From an uncultured Flavobacteriales bacterium (GTDB lineage Bacteria > Bacteroidota > Bacteroidia > Flavobacteriales_D > Crocinitomicaceae), in NCBI GenBank assembly GCA_903945495.1, contig CAJAVU010000110.1, positions 1 through 40,017 on the forward strand: DNA of 40,017 nt, read 5' to 3'. The position numbers and the translations under genes were made by a program. This document shows, in pieces, positions 1 through 8,908 of this stretch. Within the stretch, counting starts at the first letter, position 1; every line of letters starts with the position of its first letter. A model generated the notes under the pieces. That model was not told the origin of the DNA. It ran no database searches and saw only the letters and a list, made by a program, of their open reading frames with translations.

Positions 1-128
1 GAATAACAGATAATTTAAAAGACATCGAATAGTCTTTCTGACTTCGCTTTATATAAAAGCTTTTTTCTCCTTTTTCCATAACGATAAAAAATTGTGTATC
101 GCTATTTCAGGACTAGACAGGTAATAAA

Positions 129-158
129 TAAAAAAAGGCCTTCATTTCTGAAGACCTT
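129..158 (-). terminator. Rho-independent terminator of the type B T9SS protein gene
   Basis: On the minus strand a 9-bp stem (149-157 with 136-144, one G-U pair) closes a GAAA loop and is followed by a run of T. It lies about 20 bases past the stop codon at 180. The rest of 1-179 shows no gene. Confidence 0.85.
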
Positions 159-179
159 TAGTATATTTTTAATCTGGTT

Positions 180-2123
180 TTATCTTGCTAATTCCAAGAA
201 ACCATGACCAGTATATTCTGAACCATCAACTCCTGTGACAATGTATTTATAAAAATACACTCCTTCTTCAGCTAAAGCACCAGTTGCAGTTTTTCCATTC
301 CATCCAGGTGTTAAACCAGAACCTTCAAACATTTTGTTACCCCAACGATTTAAAATTGTTAATTCAACGTTTGATTGGTTTGTAACATCAAGTACAAAAA
401 TATCATTTGTGAAATCACCATTTGGTGTAAATACATTTGGTGCAAGAATTACTGGAGTTGGAAGGATACAACTTCCATCATCAACAGCGGCAAATTCATT
501 GTAATTCAATGCTAAAGGATTCGTACAACCACATTCAACAATTGTTATTGTAGCATAAGCGGTATCTCCACACGTTGGCGATGACAATGCAACAAACATT
601 ACATTCGAATTGCTTGTATATGTTTGTGTTTGACTGCTCAAATCATTCACTGTAATATCATTACCATTTCCAAATACATAATGAAAGCTCGTAGAATTTT
701 GACTTGTATTCGTAAATGTAACTTCTAAAGGATTACATCCTTGAATCACGTTAGCACTAAATGATGCAATTGGTGGATTTAACATGTCAACAAATACAGA
801 ATCATTTGCCGTACACACATCATCCGTAATTGTAAAATAGTACCATCCAGAAGGTAGATCTTGCCAAACAGATGCATCAATAAAATTAGGGTTGCTAGCT
901 CCTGGGCCAGTCCATTGATATTGTCCAACTCCAGTAAGACCTTGAGCAACACCAGAAACGGCACCGTCAAATTCACATGCACTGGCAGGGAATGAATACA
1001 TTGTATCAACAGCCAATAATTGATTAATTACCAATACAACACTGTCTTCACGAACGTAATTACAGCCATCATGAATTGTCACATAATACGTAATTGTGTC
1101 ATGTTCTAAACCTGTAGAAGGTAAAGCAGTTGGATTCGTTGTGCTTGGTGTTGACCAGTCGTAAGTGTATGGACCAGTTGAATTTCCGATTCCTGTAACT
1201 CCAACAATAGGTGAGAAGTCAGGACAAAATGAATAAGCTGTATCCACCAAGTTGTATGTCATTGCATCTGGGAAAACACTAATTGTAACAATTTGAGATG
1301 TACATTGGTAATTTCCTAAAGTATCATAAACCATTGCTTGGAATGTTGTATCGCCAGTTGGAACCGCCCAGAAAGAATCTGTATCTGTTAAACCATTGTC
1401 CCAATTGACAACTGTATTTGATCCACAAGGTGTTCCTGTTGCATTAATGACGATATTTTCAATTCCCCAGTTATCACAACATGTTCCAGATGATTGAAGT
1501 TGAATCCAACGGAAAGCAGTTGAAGTTGTTTGTGCTGCTAAGGGAATAGGAACGTTGAATGTGCTCCAAGAAGTATACGGTGTTGATTGACCTGCCGCAA
1601 CAATACTTGTCGAAGTATTTGGATTCGTAGGTAATTCAAATCCACCAGGAGAATAATAAACAATAGTAATCCAAGTAGCACCTCCATCTAATGAATATTG
1701 AAGAGAAACACCTTCATCTTGTTCATCTGGTCCTTCACAAGGAGAAGAACCACCTTGCATAGAATAAACCATATCAAATGAAAGTACACCTCCACAAAAA
1801 ACATCATACGATGCACTTGTAATACCAGGTGTTCCAGAACCAGCTGAAGACGCCCAGTAATAAGGTGTATTCGTTGGGTTTGATCCACATGGTGTTGAGA
1901 AACTTGTTCCACCAGCGGCAGACCAACCTGCAGGAATACTTGCACTGTTGAAGTTGAATGACTGACCAGCGTTTAATAAGTTAGAAACAGATGTAATCAA
2001 TACAGAATCACCAATACAAACAGTTGTATCCATTGGTGTTATCGTAATAGTACATGTAGATTGAGCATTCACGAATCCGTTGAATGTTAAACCTAGAAAT
2101 AGTGTAGCGAATATTTTTTTCAT
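180..2123 (-). CDS. Secreted surface protein with gliding-motility-type (type B T9SS) C-terminal domain
   Basis: Large exported protein of about 647 residues, probably delivered to the cell surface by the type IX secretion system. It starts with a signal peptide (MKKIFATLFLGLTFNGFVNAQ). The middle contains several Ig/PKD-like stretches rich in Thr, Ser and Cys, including a segment around residues 440-530 ending in a Cys-rich GCTNPLALNYN motif known from Bacteroidota surface proteins. The last 85 residues (APNVFTPNGDFTNDIF ... NRWGNKMF ... GVYFYKY) match the CHU_C/gliding-motility-associated C-terminal family, which is a type B sorting signal. A TTG start at 2141 would overlap the upstream gene by 11 bases. 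The ATG at 2123 begins a normal signal peptide and leaves a short gap, so it was chosen. It is probably co-transcribed with the small secreted protein upstream. The ligand or role is unknown. Confidence 0.85.
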   Translation of the reverse strand: MKKIFATLFLGLTFNGFVNAQSTCTITITPMDTTVCIGDSVLITSVSNLLNAGQSFNFNSASIPAGWSAAGGTSFSTPCGSNPTNTPYYWASSAGSGTPGITSASYDVFCGGVLSFDMVYSMQGGSSPCEGPDEQDEGVSLQYSLDGGATWITIVYYSPGGFELPTNPNTSTSIVAAGQSTPYTSWSTFNVPIPLAAQTTSTAFRWIQLQSSGTCCDNWGIENIVINATGTPCGSNTVVNWDNGLTDTDSFWAVPTGDTTFQAMVYDTLGNYQCTSQIVTISVFPDAMTYNLVDTAYSFCPDFSPIVGVTGIGNSTGPYTYDWSTPSTTNPTALPSTGLEHDTITYYVTIHDGCNYVREDSVVLVINQLLAVDTMYSFPASACEFDGAVSGVAQGLTGVGQYQWTGPGASNPNFIDASVWQDLPSGWYYFTITDDVCTANDSVFVDMLNPPIASFSANVIQGCNPLEVTFTNTSQNSTSFHYVFGNGNDITVNDLSSQTQTYTSNSNVMFVALSSPTCGDTAYATITIVECGCTNPLALNYNEFAAVDDGSCILPTPVILAPNVFTPNGDFTNDIFVLDVTNQSNVELTILNRWGNKMFEGSGLTPGWNGKTATGALAEEGVYFYKYIVTGVDGSEYTGHGFLELAR

Positions 2124-2130
2124 GGCCTTC

Positions 2131-2583
2131 TTATTCAACAATTAAATTTTTGATTACTGGTTGCTCAAATTTCCAACCACCAGCTAAATTAGGATTGTAA
2201 ATTAAGCGAACTAATTCTTTTGTTTTGAAAGAACAATCTCCTTCAACGATAGAATGTGCAGGAACTTTCAATGAGTAATAAAACTCATAACCTTCCTCAC
2301 AACCGCTGCATCCTTCAAAGTATTGAAGACCAAAGTTATATGTTAAGTTCTTTTCAGAAGATGAAAGATTTTCTACTTTCATAAATGTATAAACCAAAGG
2401 TTTTTCTAATCCTTCAATTTTACATTCAGCACGTTTAACATAAAAATTTACATCATTTTTTGACTCGATTAACTTCCAATCTGAAGTCAATTCAAATTTA
2501 CTTTGCCCGAAAAGGGAACCTGTGAATAACATAAATAGTGCAGCAATAGCAATCGTACTATTTAATTTTAATTTGTTTAACAT
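2131..2583 (-). CDS. Small secreted protein of unknown function
   Basis: A 150-residue protein with a clear signal peptide (hydrophobic residues about 9-25, cleavage likely after GSLFGQ). The mature part has a CSGCEEG cluster and looks beta-rich (repeated Tyr/Phe-Val alternation), so it may be a small periplasmic or surface protein. I do not recognise the family. It lies directly upstream of the type B T9SS protein with only a few bases between stop and start, so the two probably form one transcript. It has no lipobox and no C-terminal sorting domain. Confidence 0.75.
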   Translation of the reverse strand: MLNKLKLNSTIAIAALFMLFTGSLFGQSKFELTSDWKLIESKNDVNFYVKRAECKIEGLEKPLVYTFMKVENLSSSEKNLTYNFGLQYFEGCSGCEEGYEFYYSLKVPAHSIVEGDCSFKTKELVRLIYNPNLAGGWKFEQPVIKNLIVE

Positions 2584-2711
2584 ACAATTTTGTTTGTACT
2601 AATTAATACTAATCAAGCAATTAAGGAGAGCGCTAAATTAAGCATCTTTGCTTTAAAAACATAAAAAAAGTAGTTAAACTTCCGCATGTTTCAGAAAAGA
2701 GACGTTGGATT

Positions 2712-3509
2712 TTAAACTTTGGTTGCACTCAAAGAATAGACCATCGGTATTTTATTCCCAAAGGGTTTAAGTTGGTATTTTTTCTCAGCAATTTGAATCG
2801 TTTTATTGAAACAGTCGTAGGGTGAATAATTAAATTCATGAAATTGATCAATTCTTAATCCTTGACTAATTAGTGACTGAATGACATCTGCTAATCCATG
2901 ATTCCAACAACAGAATTCTTGTGTTAAATCTGCATCTTTATCGGCATAAGTGCCATTTTCAATTTCTAAAATTGGCGCATCAATGAAATAATTATAACGT
3001 ATTTCTGTAAAATCATCGTCGAACATCCACACAACCGGGTGGAATTCTGCGAACACAAATTTTCCTTGCGGTTTCATATAATGTGAAACAATTTTCGCCC
3101 ATTTTTGAATGTCTGGTAACCATCCGATTGTACCGTATGAAGTGAATACAATATCAAACTTTTCGTCCAGATAGTTTTCAAGTTCATAAATATCACAACA
3201 TATAAATTTTGCATTTATCCCGCATGATTCTGCTAGTTCCTCTGCTTTTTCAATTGCTTTATCCGATAAATCAACACCTGTAACATTTGCACCTAATCGC
3301 GCAAGTGAAATTGTATCTTGACCAAAATGACATTGTAGGTGAAGTATTTTTTTACCGCTAATATCACCAAGTAAATCAAGTTCTATCGAGTTTAGCGAGT
3401 TTCCACCTGCAATAAATTCCTTAACATTGTAAAATTCGGATTCAAAATGAACAGCAGTTTTTTCATTCCACGTTCTTCTGTTAATTTCAATATAATTTTC
3501 TGCACTCAT
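2712..3509 (-). CDS. Class I SAM-dependent methyltransferase
   Basis: A 265-residue cytoplasmic methyltransferase of the Rossmann-fold class I type. Motif I is at about residues 54-67 (KKILHLQCHFGQDT), followed by the acidic end of strand beta 2 (VTGVDLSDKAIEKAEE), which should bind the ribose of SAM. A further motif is near residue 105 (CCDIYEL), followed by FDIVFTSYGTIGWL. The C-terminal half (WMFDDDFTEIRYNYF) probably forms a substrate cap. The substrate cannot be read from the sequence. It stands alone: 92 bases upstream and 128 bases downstream separate it from same-strand neighbours. It starts at an ATG with no competing start. Confidence 0.85.
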   Translation of the reverse strand: MSAENYIEINRRTWNEKTAVHFESEFYNVKEFIAGGNSLNSIELDLLGDISGKKILHLQCHFGQDTISLARLGANVTGVDLSDKAIEKAEELAESCGINAKFICCDIYELENYLDEKFDIVFTSYGTIGWLPDIQKWAKIVSHYMKPQGKFVFAEFHPVVWMFDDDFTEIRYNYFIDAPILEIENGTYADKDADLTQEFCCWNHGLADVIQSLISQGLRIDQFHEFNYSPYDCFNKTIQIAEKKYQLKPFGNKIPMVYSLSATKV

Positions 3510-3601
3510 GCTTCTTTTTTTCTAATTTCAAAAACAGCTTATCGATAAAATCATCTCACGTGTAAGTCTGTTTTCATAAAAATAAAGATTTCGAGCTAGT
3601 T

Positions 3602-5368
3602 CTAGTGCATTTTAATCAATTTTTGTGAAGAGCTACTTCCATCGCTTTGCAGAATTTCCATAAAATAAATTCCGCTTTGCCAATCCTCAGTATTTATAGT
3701 TTCGTTAAGTTGGACGTTCGATTTGGAATAGATGCGTTCACCTAAATAATTATAAATTTCTATTTTCTCGATTTGACTATCCGAATCAATAGAAAAACTC
3801 GACGTGAATGGATTTGGTGATAGTTTGATTGATTGTTCTACTTCGCTAATAGCTAAGTCCGTGTTTCCACAGCTCGTACTAAAAATAGAATTGTTAATGA
3901 ATCTATTTTCAGCTGGATTAGAATTGCTATTCATTGAGTTTGGTGAGCCAATACCTGCGAAATAGGCTGGTTGAACAAAGTTTGGATTTTGTAAATAGTA
4001 CAATGAGTTTTCTAAGATATTTTCTGTTCCGGACGGCACTATTGTTCCTTTGTTATTATTTCCAAGAAGTAAATGATCAGTTCCTAATATCGTGTAATTA
4101 ACAACGCTGTATGGGAATCCTGTATTTGGAATTTCAGTGGCGATGATATTTTGAGATGGTGAAGTGGCATCGCTAAAGAAAACTCCAAAACTTTCTGCGC
4201 GATTTCTGAAAAAAGTATTGAAAGGACCATTTGCTCCATGTGAGTTGTCAATCACAATGTTCTGACCAATGTTTTGTTCAAACAAATTCAAATACGGATA
4301 ATTCCCATGTAACACCATATCACCTGAAGAATTGCTAGGTAAAAGAGGATTTACTTCTGTCCAATAGGGTTCTTTCGAATAGTTATAGGCGAAAACATTG
4401 CAATTTGCACCAGCTTGTAAAATCATTGAATGACGCAAATGCTTGAAAATATTGTCTTCAATTAAACATTCATTGGTGGTGAAATGTAACATTATTCCGT
4501 ATGCTCTTCCTCCATCGCCATAGCCAAATGCATCATGGAAATAACAACGATTCATTGCCAAATTACTCGAGTATTCAGCCTCAATATGAGCAAAAGTGGT
4601 ATTGCTTGATTCAATGCCAGAAACCCATGAATTAACTGCATAATTAAAATGAATATTACTCGCTTGTTCTGGAGCAGTATTGTCTATTCGTTCGATTTTC
4701 AGACATTCGATTCCCACATTTGTAACAGGAAGAATTCGTTTAATGTATGGATTGACTGTCAAAGCATATGTTAATCGAAGCTTTGATTTAAGTTTGATTT
4801 GGTTTCCGTTAATTGATTCAATTTGAATAATTTGTCCTACGGAATTTGCAGCCCAACTCGAGGTGATAAGTTGACTATCGTTTTGAATTAATTGAATCCA
4901 ATCATTGGGTTGAAAATTAGAAGAATTATACACTGTAATTAGTGAATCATTGAATTGACCAATTTGAACAAGTGTTGTTGTGTCTGAAGTAGCTTGTCCG
5001 TGAATTAAAATACCATGGCCACTATTACTGTGTTGAATTGTAAATGTGGTGTTTTCAGCACCATTGCCTTTGATGATTGTATTACTTGGCAAAGTGATTG
5101 CTTGATTAAAAAGAAATGTTCCGGATGGAAACAATAATCGGATGGCTTCGTTTTGATGAACAGAAAAGAAGTTATTTAATGCATTATCATTAGGGGTAAT
5201 GCCATCTGAAATTAGACCTATTTGCAGAGCATCAAAAGTTGAAAAGTTTTGAGTTGAAGTATCTTTAATTCCAGCAAGCGACCAATCTGTTTTTCGTGAA
5301 GTGGGAATCAATTGTGCCGAAAGACTAAAGCTAAGGCATATAGAAAATAATATAGAATAGTAATGCAT
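3602..5368 (-). CDS. Secreted right-handed beta-helix protein with type A T9SS sorting domain
   Basis: A 588-residue exported protein. The signal peptide covers about residues 1-18 (ending LSAQ). Residues 40-120 (FDALQIGLISDGITPNDNALNNFF ... LLFPSGTF ... IIKGNGAENTTF) resemble the start of pectate-lyase-3 / GH28-like right-handed beta-helices. The repeated Asn-rich coils around residues 260-400 (NRCYFHDAF, ECLIEDNIFKHL, NVFAYNYS) fit a parallel beta-helix. The last 75 residues (LSPNPFTSSFSI ... GIYFMEI ... KLIKM) are a type A T9SS sorting domain. It may act on or bind a polysaccharide, but no catalytic residues were assigned, so enzymatic activity is not claimed. A TAnnTTTG box lies just upstream at 5401-5408. 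Confidence 0.8.
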   Translation of the reverse strand: MHYYSILFSICLSFSLSAQLIPTSRKTDWSLAGIKDTSTQNFSTFDALQIGLISDGITPNDNALNNFFSVHQNEAIRLLFPSGTFLFNQAITLPSNTIIKGNGAENTTFTIQHSNSGHGILIHGQATSDTTTLVQIGQFNDSLITVYNSSNFQPNDWIQLIQNDSQLITSSWAANSVGQIIQIESINGNQIKLKSKLRLTYALTVNPYIKRILPVTNVGIECLKIERIDNTAPEQASNIHFNYAVNSWVSGIESSNTTFAHIEAEYSSNLAMNRCYFHDAFGYGDGGRAYGIMLHFTTNECLIEDNIFKHLRHSMILQAGANCNVFAYNYSKEPYWTEVNPLLPSNSSGDMVLHGNYPYLNLFEQNIGQNIVIDNSHGANGPFNTFFRNRAESFGVFFSDATSPSQNIIATEIPNTGFPYSVVNYTILGTDHLLLGNNNKGTIVPSGTENILENSLYYLQNPNFVQPAYFAGIGSPNSMNSNSNPAENRFINNSIFSTSCGNTDLAISEVEQSIKLSPNPFTSSFSIDSDSQIEKIEIYNYLGERIYSKSNVQLNETINTEDWQSGIYFMEILQSDGSSSSQKLIKMH

Positions 5369-5400
5369 TCGTTTGGGTTTGAATTAACAATAAGCTAAAT

Positions 5401-5408
5401 CAAATCTA
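5401..5408 (-). promoter_or_regulatory. Probable -7 box for the beta-helix protein gene
   Basis: The minus strand reads TAGATTTG, matching the TAnnTTTG -7 consensus of the Bacteroidota primary sigma factor, 33 bases upstream of the ATG at 5368. The -33 element is weak. Confidence 0.45.
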
Positions 5409-5470
5409 ATACGAAGTAGGAAGGTTGTGAAAGTAAACGACCCCTAATCTTTTAAAATACAGGAATATAC

Positions 5471-6241
5471 TTAGTTGGTGGATTGGCGTCGAACAAATTC
5501 CGAAACAATAATTCCTGTTGCAACGCTTACATTTAACGATTCTGCTTTTCCAAAACGCGGAATTGAAATCGCCTCATTAATGTATTCTATATTCTCTTTA
5601 GAAATTCCTTTACCTTCATTACCCATTAACAAGACACCATTTGAGAGTGTTTCTTTTGTGTAGATATTCTCTCCTTCAAGTAAGGCTCCGTAAATGGTCG
5701 ATTTACAGGCTTTTAGCCATTTCGTTAAATCAACGTAGCTTAGTTGAATTCTAAAAATTGCTCCCATGCTCGCTTGAACAACTTTTGGATTGTAACAATC
5801 AACCGTGTTTTTAGAACAAAAAATAGTTTGTATCCCATACCAATCCGCAATCCTAAGAATTGTACCCATGTTTCCAGGGTCTTGAATATCATCCAATGCC
5901 AATACCAACTGATTGTCTATTGAAGGTCTAGATTTAATAATTTGAACAACAGCTAACGCTTTATTTGGAGTTTTTAAACTTGATATCATTTCAAGTTCTT
6001 TTTCACTAACTAGTTGGTGCTCAAAATCTGCAAGATGCTCAGAAACAAATGAATCCGTATAAGCAATATATTGAATTTGATTTTTACAATACATCATTGC
6101 TTCTTGAACCATTTTTTCTCCTTCAACAAGGAATAATCCTTCAGTTTCGCGATTTTTCTTCAGCTGTAATGAACGAATCCACTTAATCTTATTCTTAGAA
6201 ATTCCTGACACTTGACCAATATTATTATTTTTGTTGCTCAC
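5471..6241 (-). CDS. TrmH-family (SpoU) RNA 2'-O-methyltransferase
   Basis: A SPOUT-class enzyme that should methylate a ribose 2'-OH of rRNA or tRNA using SAM. An N-terminal substrate-binding domain (KNKIKWIRSLQLKKNRETEGLFLVEG) is followed by the three knot motifs: DPGNMGTILRIADWYG, LLMGNEGKGIS and ESLNVSVATGIIV near the C-terminus. The target nucleotide is not predictable. The start is uncertain: an in-frame TTG at 6262 would overlap the divergent tamL gene, the GTG at 6241 leaves 4 bases, and a second GTG at 6211 leaves 34 bases and matches the length of close family members. The GTG at 6241 is given as a compromise. Because the two genes start almost back to back, any promoter for one must lie inside the other. 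Confidence 0.85.
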   Translation of the reverse strand: MSNKNNNIGQVSGISKNKIKWIRSLQLKKNRETEGLFLVEGEKMVQEAMMYCKNQIQYIAYTDSFVSEHLADFEHQLVSEKELEMISSLKTPNKALAVVQIIKSRPSIDNQLVLALDDIQDPGNMGTILRIADWYGIQTIFCSKNTVDCYNPKVVQASMGAIFRIQLSYVDLTKWLKACKSTIYGALLEGENIYTKETLSNGVLLMGNEGKGISKENIEYINEAISIPRFGKAESLNVSVATGIIVSEFVRRQSTN

Positions 6242-6245
6242 AGTT

Positions 6246-8906
6246 ATGAAAAGAGCAGTCAAACTTACATATATTCTTTTGATTTTAGGGGCATTTCTAG
6301 TTGCTTGTAAGCAAACTAAATATGTCCCACAAAATAAATATCTTTTAAAGAAAAATAAGATTACTCTTGTAGATCAAGGTGTTAACAAAGATGATGTGAG
6401 TGAAATTATTCGGCAAAAAGCCAATTTTAAGACATTAGGTTTTAAGATGAAACTTTGGGCTTTTAATAGAGTTGATTCTACTCATGTTGCGAATAAACGA
6501 TTTGAAAAAAATCTAAAATTAAGAGAAAAGAACAATAAACGTCTTTCAAAACAAGAACGTATTAATAAAAAGCGAATAGCCAAAGCGCGGTCAAAAGGTA
6601 AAGAGCTGTATACAGAAAAAACGGTCATCTTAAAAGATACAGTAAACACCAAAATGTTTTTTAGAGAATGGTTTAAATACAAAATTGGAGAAAAACCAAT
6701 CGTATTTGATTCGATACCATTCAATAAGACATTGGATCAGCTAGCTATTTTTCTAAAGAATAAAGGGTATTATTATGGAAAGGTTGAGGGATCAGTAAAA
6801 TTTAAAAGAAATCGAAAAGCAATTGTTACGTATTCAATCTTCAGTGGTCCTCAATATATTATTGATTCTATTTATGTTTTATCAGATAATTATGATGTAA
6901 GCCAAGCATACGCTTACTACTTAGAATTACACAATGATGATAATCTTGAAGGAAAGGCATTTGACAAAGACCTTCTAAATGACCATCGAAATAAAGTTGC
7001 CAAACACATGCGAGATAACAAATTGTATGGTTTTAGTAGTTCTCACATTAATTTTATTGCAGATACAACATATTCTACAAAAAGTGTAACCTTGGGCGTT
7101 CGTTTTACAGATCGTTTGGTGAAATCTAACATGTACAAAGATTCCATGGTGGCTGTAAAATTCAAAGAAACAAGAGTTAAAAATGTATATTTTCATATTG
7201 CTGATACAATCAATTTTAAGGGGAATTTTAGGCAAACAGTTGAAGGTTTAGGACTGAATTTGGTTGATAATAATTTTATTAATACGATTGACACGCTGAA
7301 CTATCGAGAAATAAAGGAGGCGAAGAATAAAACACTTTATGATACTAAACGCATTGCAACCTTTTTATTCAATGGAGAATTAGCAATTGATGCAGGTTTA
7401 ATTGAATGTCAAAATTATTTAGAACAAGGAAATCACTATAAAGAATATTATTTAGAGCGAACGTTCACCCGCTTAATGCAATTAGATTTATTTGAAGTAA
7501 TAAAACCTGTAATTGTTGAAATACCTAACAGTGAATTTATTGATGTGCATTATTATTTGGTTCCAGCAGATAAACAAACGTTTGGTTTTGAGCCAAGAGC
7601 GACCAACTCGAATGGATTTCTTGGAGTAGCAGCATCGGTGAATTATTCCAATAAAAATATATTTGGAGGAGGGGAAAAGTTAACACTTTCTGTAAGTGGT
7701 GGTTTTGAATCACAACCTCCTGTTTTCGACAAAACATTGGATGGTGAAACGATTAAAAAAGCTGGTAGAAGTTTTAACACCTTCGAAATAGGGCCAAGTT
7801 TGAAATTGGATTTACCTGGTTTGTTTCCAGCAAAAGTAACATCAATGTCAAAGCGCCAACGACCAAGAACAGTAATGTCTGCAGCGTATAATTTTCAGTC
7901 AAGAAATGATTTTGACAGACATATTTTTCAGATGAATTACTTGTGGCGTTTTTATGTAGGTAAAACTCAAATTTTCCAAGCTGGATTGCCTTTTATGTCA
8001 ATTATTAAATTCGTTCGAATCAATAATCAACCTGATTTTCAAGCAAAATTGGATCAGTTGAATGATTTATTTTTACGCAATGCATATAGTAATCAATTTA
8101 TTTGGCAAGATTGGAAATTAACTTTTGAGTACAATAATAAAGAGAAGGATGATAAAAAATCGGATTTCGCATTGTATATAAATTCTACGATTGATCCTGC
8201 TGGAAATACCTTATCCATGTTCAAAAGTTTTCAAGACACTTTGAATGGACAGCACACCATTTTTGGTGTTGGGTATTCTCAATTTGTTCGTATGGACAAT
8301 GAAATTATTATGTCTAATCCTATTGGATCAAAGAAAAGCATTCATGGAAGGTTGCAATTTGGAGCAGGAAAACCTTATGGTAATTCAGCTACTTCGTTAC
8401 CATATGACTATAGTTTCTTTGCTGGTGGGGCGAATGATAATCGCGGATGGAGAGCACGCGCATTAGGACCAGGATCCTATAAATATTATTTGGATACAAA
8501 TCGAACAGCTACACAAATTGGAGATGTTCGTCTTGGTGGGTCAGCAGAATTTCGTTTCTCATTCGGACGTTTATTAAAAGGCGCTGTCTTCGTTGATGCA
8601 GGAAATGTGTGGACATTTAATGAAGATGAAAATCGTCCAGGAAGTAAATTTTCATCGAATTGGTATAAGGAAATTGCTGTGTCAACAGGGATTGGATTAC
8701 GAATGGACTTAGACTTTTTCATTATTCGATTGGATGTTGGTTTGCCTTTGACCAATCCAGCTTTGCCACAAGGTGAGAAATGGTTTTTTCAACCAAAGGA
8801 TCAATTTTATCAAGAGAGCCTAAATGAATTTGGGGTGAATTACGAAAAATATGTTCCAAATCCCTATATACCAAATTTCCATTTTGGTATTGGTTATCCA
8901 TTCTAA
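6246..8906 (+). CDS. tamL: TamL, BamA/TamA-family outer-membrane lipoprotein
   Basis: Outer-membrane insertase of the Omp85 superfamily, in the lipoprotein form found in Bacteroidota, about 886 residues. A signal peptide ends in a lipobox with the modified Cys at residue 21 (FLVAC), which separates TamL from ordinary TamA. POTRA-like repeats follow (about residues 150-440), then a C-terminal 16-strand barrel domain (about 450-886) that carries a GxRGWR-like motif (DNRGWRARALGPGSY), the Omp85 lid motif that lies inside the barrel. The protein ends in Phe (FHFGIGYPF), as expected for a barrel C-terminus. The ATG at 6246 was chosen over the TTG at 6231 because it begins the signal peptide. TamL normally works with TamB, but no tamB is seen here. 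The stop lies 2 bases from the stop of the convergent helicase gene. Confidence 0.9.
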   Translation: MKRAVKLTYILLILGAFLVACKQTKYVPQNKYLLKKNKITLVDQGVNKDDVSEIIRQKANFKTLGFKMKLWAFNRVDSTHVANKRFEKNLKLREKNNKRLSKQERINKKRIAKARSKGKELYTEKTVILKDTVNTKMFFREWFKYKIGEKPIVFDSIPFNKTLDQLAIFLKNKGYYYGKVEGSVKFKRNRKAIVTYSIFSGPQYIIDSIYVLSDNYDVSQAYAYYLELHNDDNLEGKAFDKDLLNDHRNKVAKHMRDNKLYGFSSSHINFIADTTYSTKSVTLGVRFTDRLVKSNMYKDSMVAVKFKETRVKNVYFHIADTINFKGNFRQTVEGLGLNLVDNNFINTIDTLNYREIKEAKNKTLYDTKRIATFLFNGELAIDAGLIECQNYLEQGNHYKEYYLERTFTRLMQLDLFEVIKPVIVEIPNSEFIDVHYYLVPADKQTFGFEPRATNSNGFLGVAASVNYSNKNIFGGGEKLTLSVSGGFESQPPVFDKTLDGETIKKAGRSFNTFEIGPSLKLDLPGLFPAKVTSMSKRQRPRTVMSAAYNFQSRNDFDRHIFQMNYLWRFYVGKTQIFQAGLPFMSIIKFVRINNQPDFQAKLDQLNDLFLRNAYSNQFIWQDWKLTFEYNNKEKDDKKSDFALYINSTIDPAGNTLSMFKSFQDTLNGQHTIFGVGYSQFVRMDNEIIMSNPIGSKKSIHGRLQFGAGKPYGNSATSLPYDYSFFAGGANDNRGWRARALGPGSYKYYLDTNRTATQIGDVRLGGSAEFRFSFGRLLKGAVFVDAGNVWTFNEDENRPGSKFSSNWYKEIAVSTGIGLRMDLDFFIIRLDVGLPLTNPALPQGEKWFFQPKDQFYQESLNEFGVNYEKYVPNPYIPNFHFGIGYPF

Positions 8907-8908
8907 TC

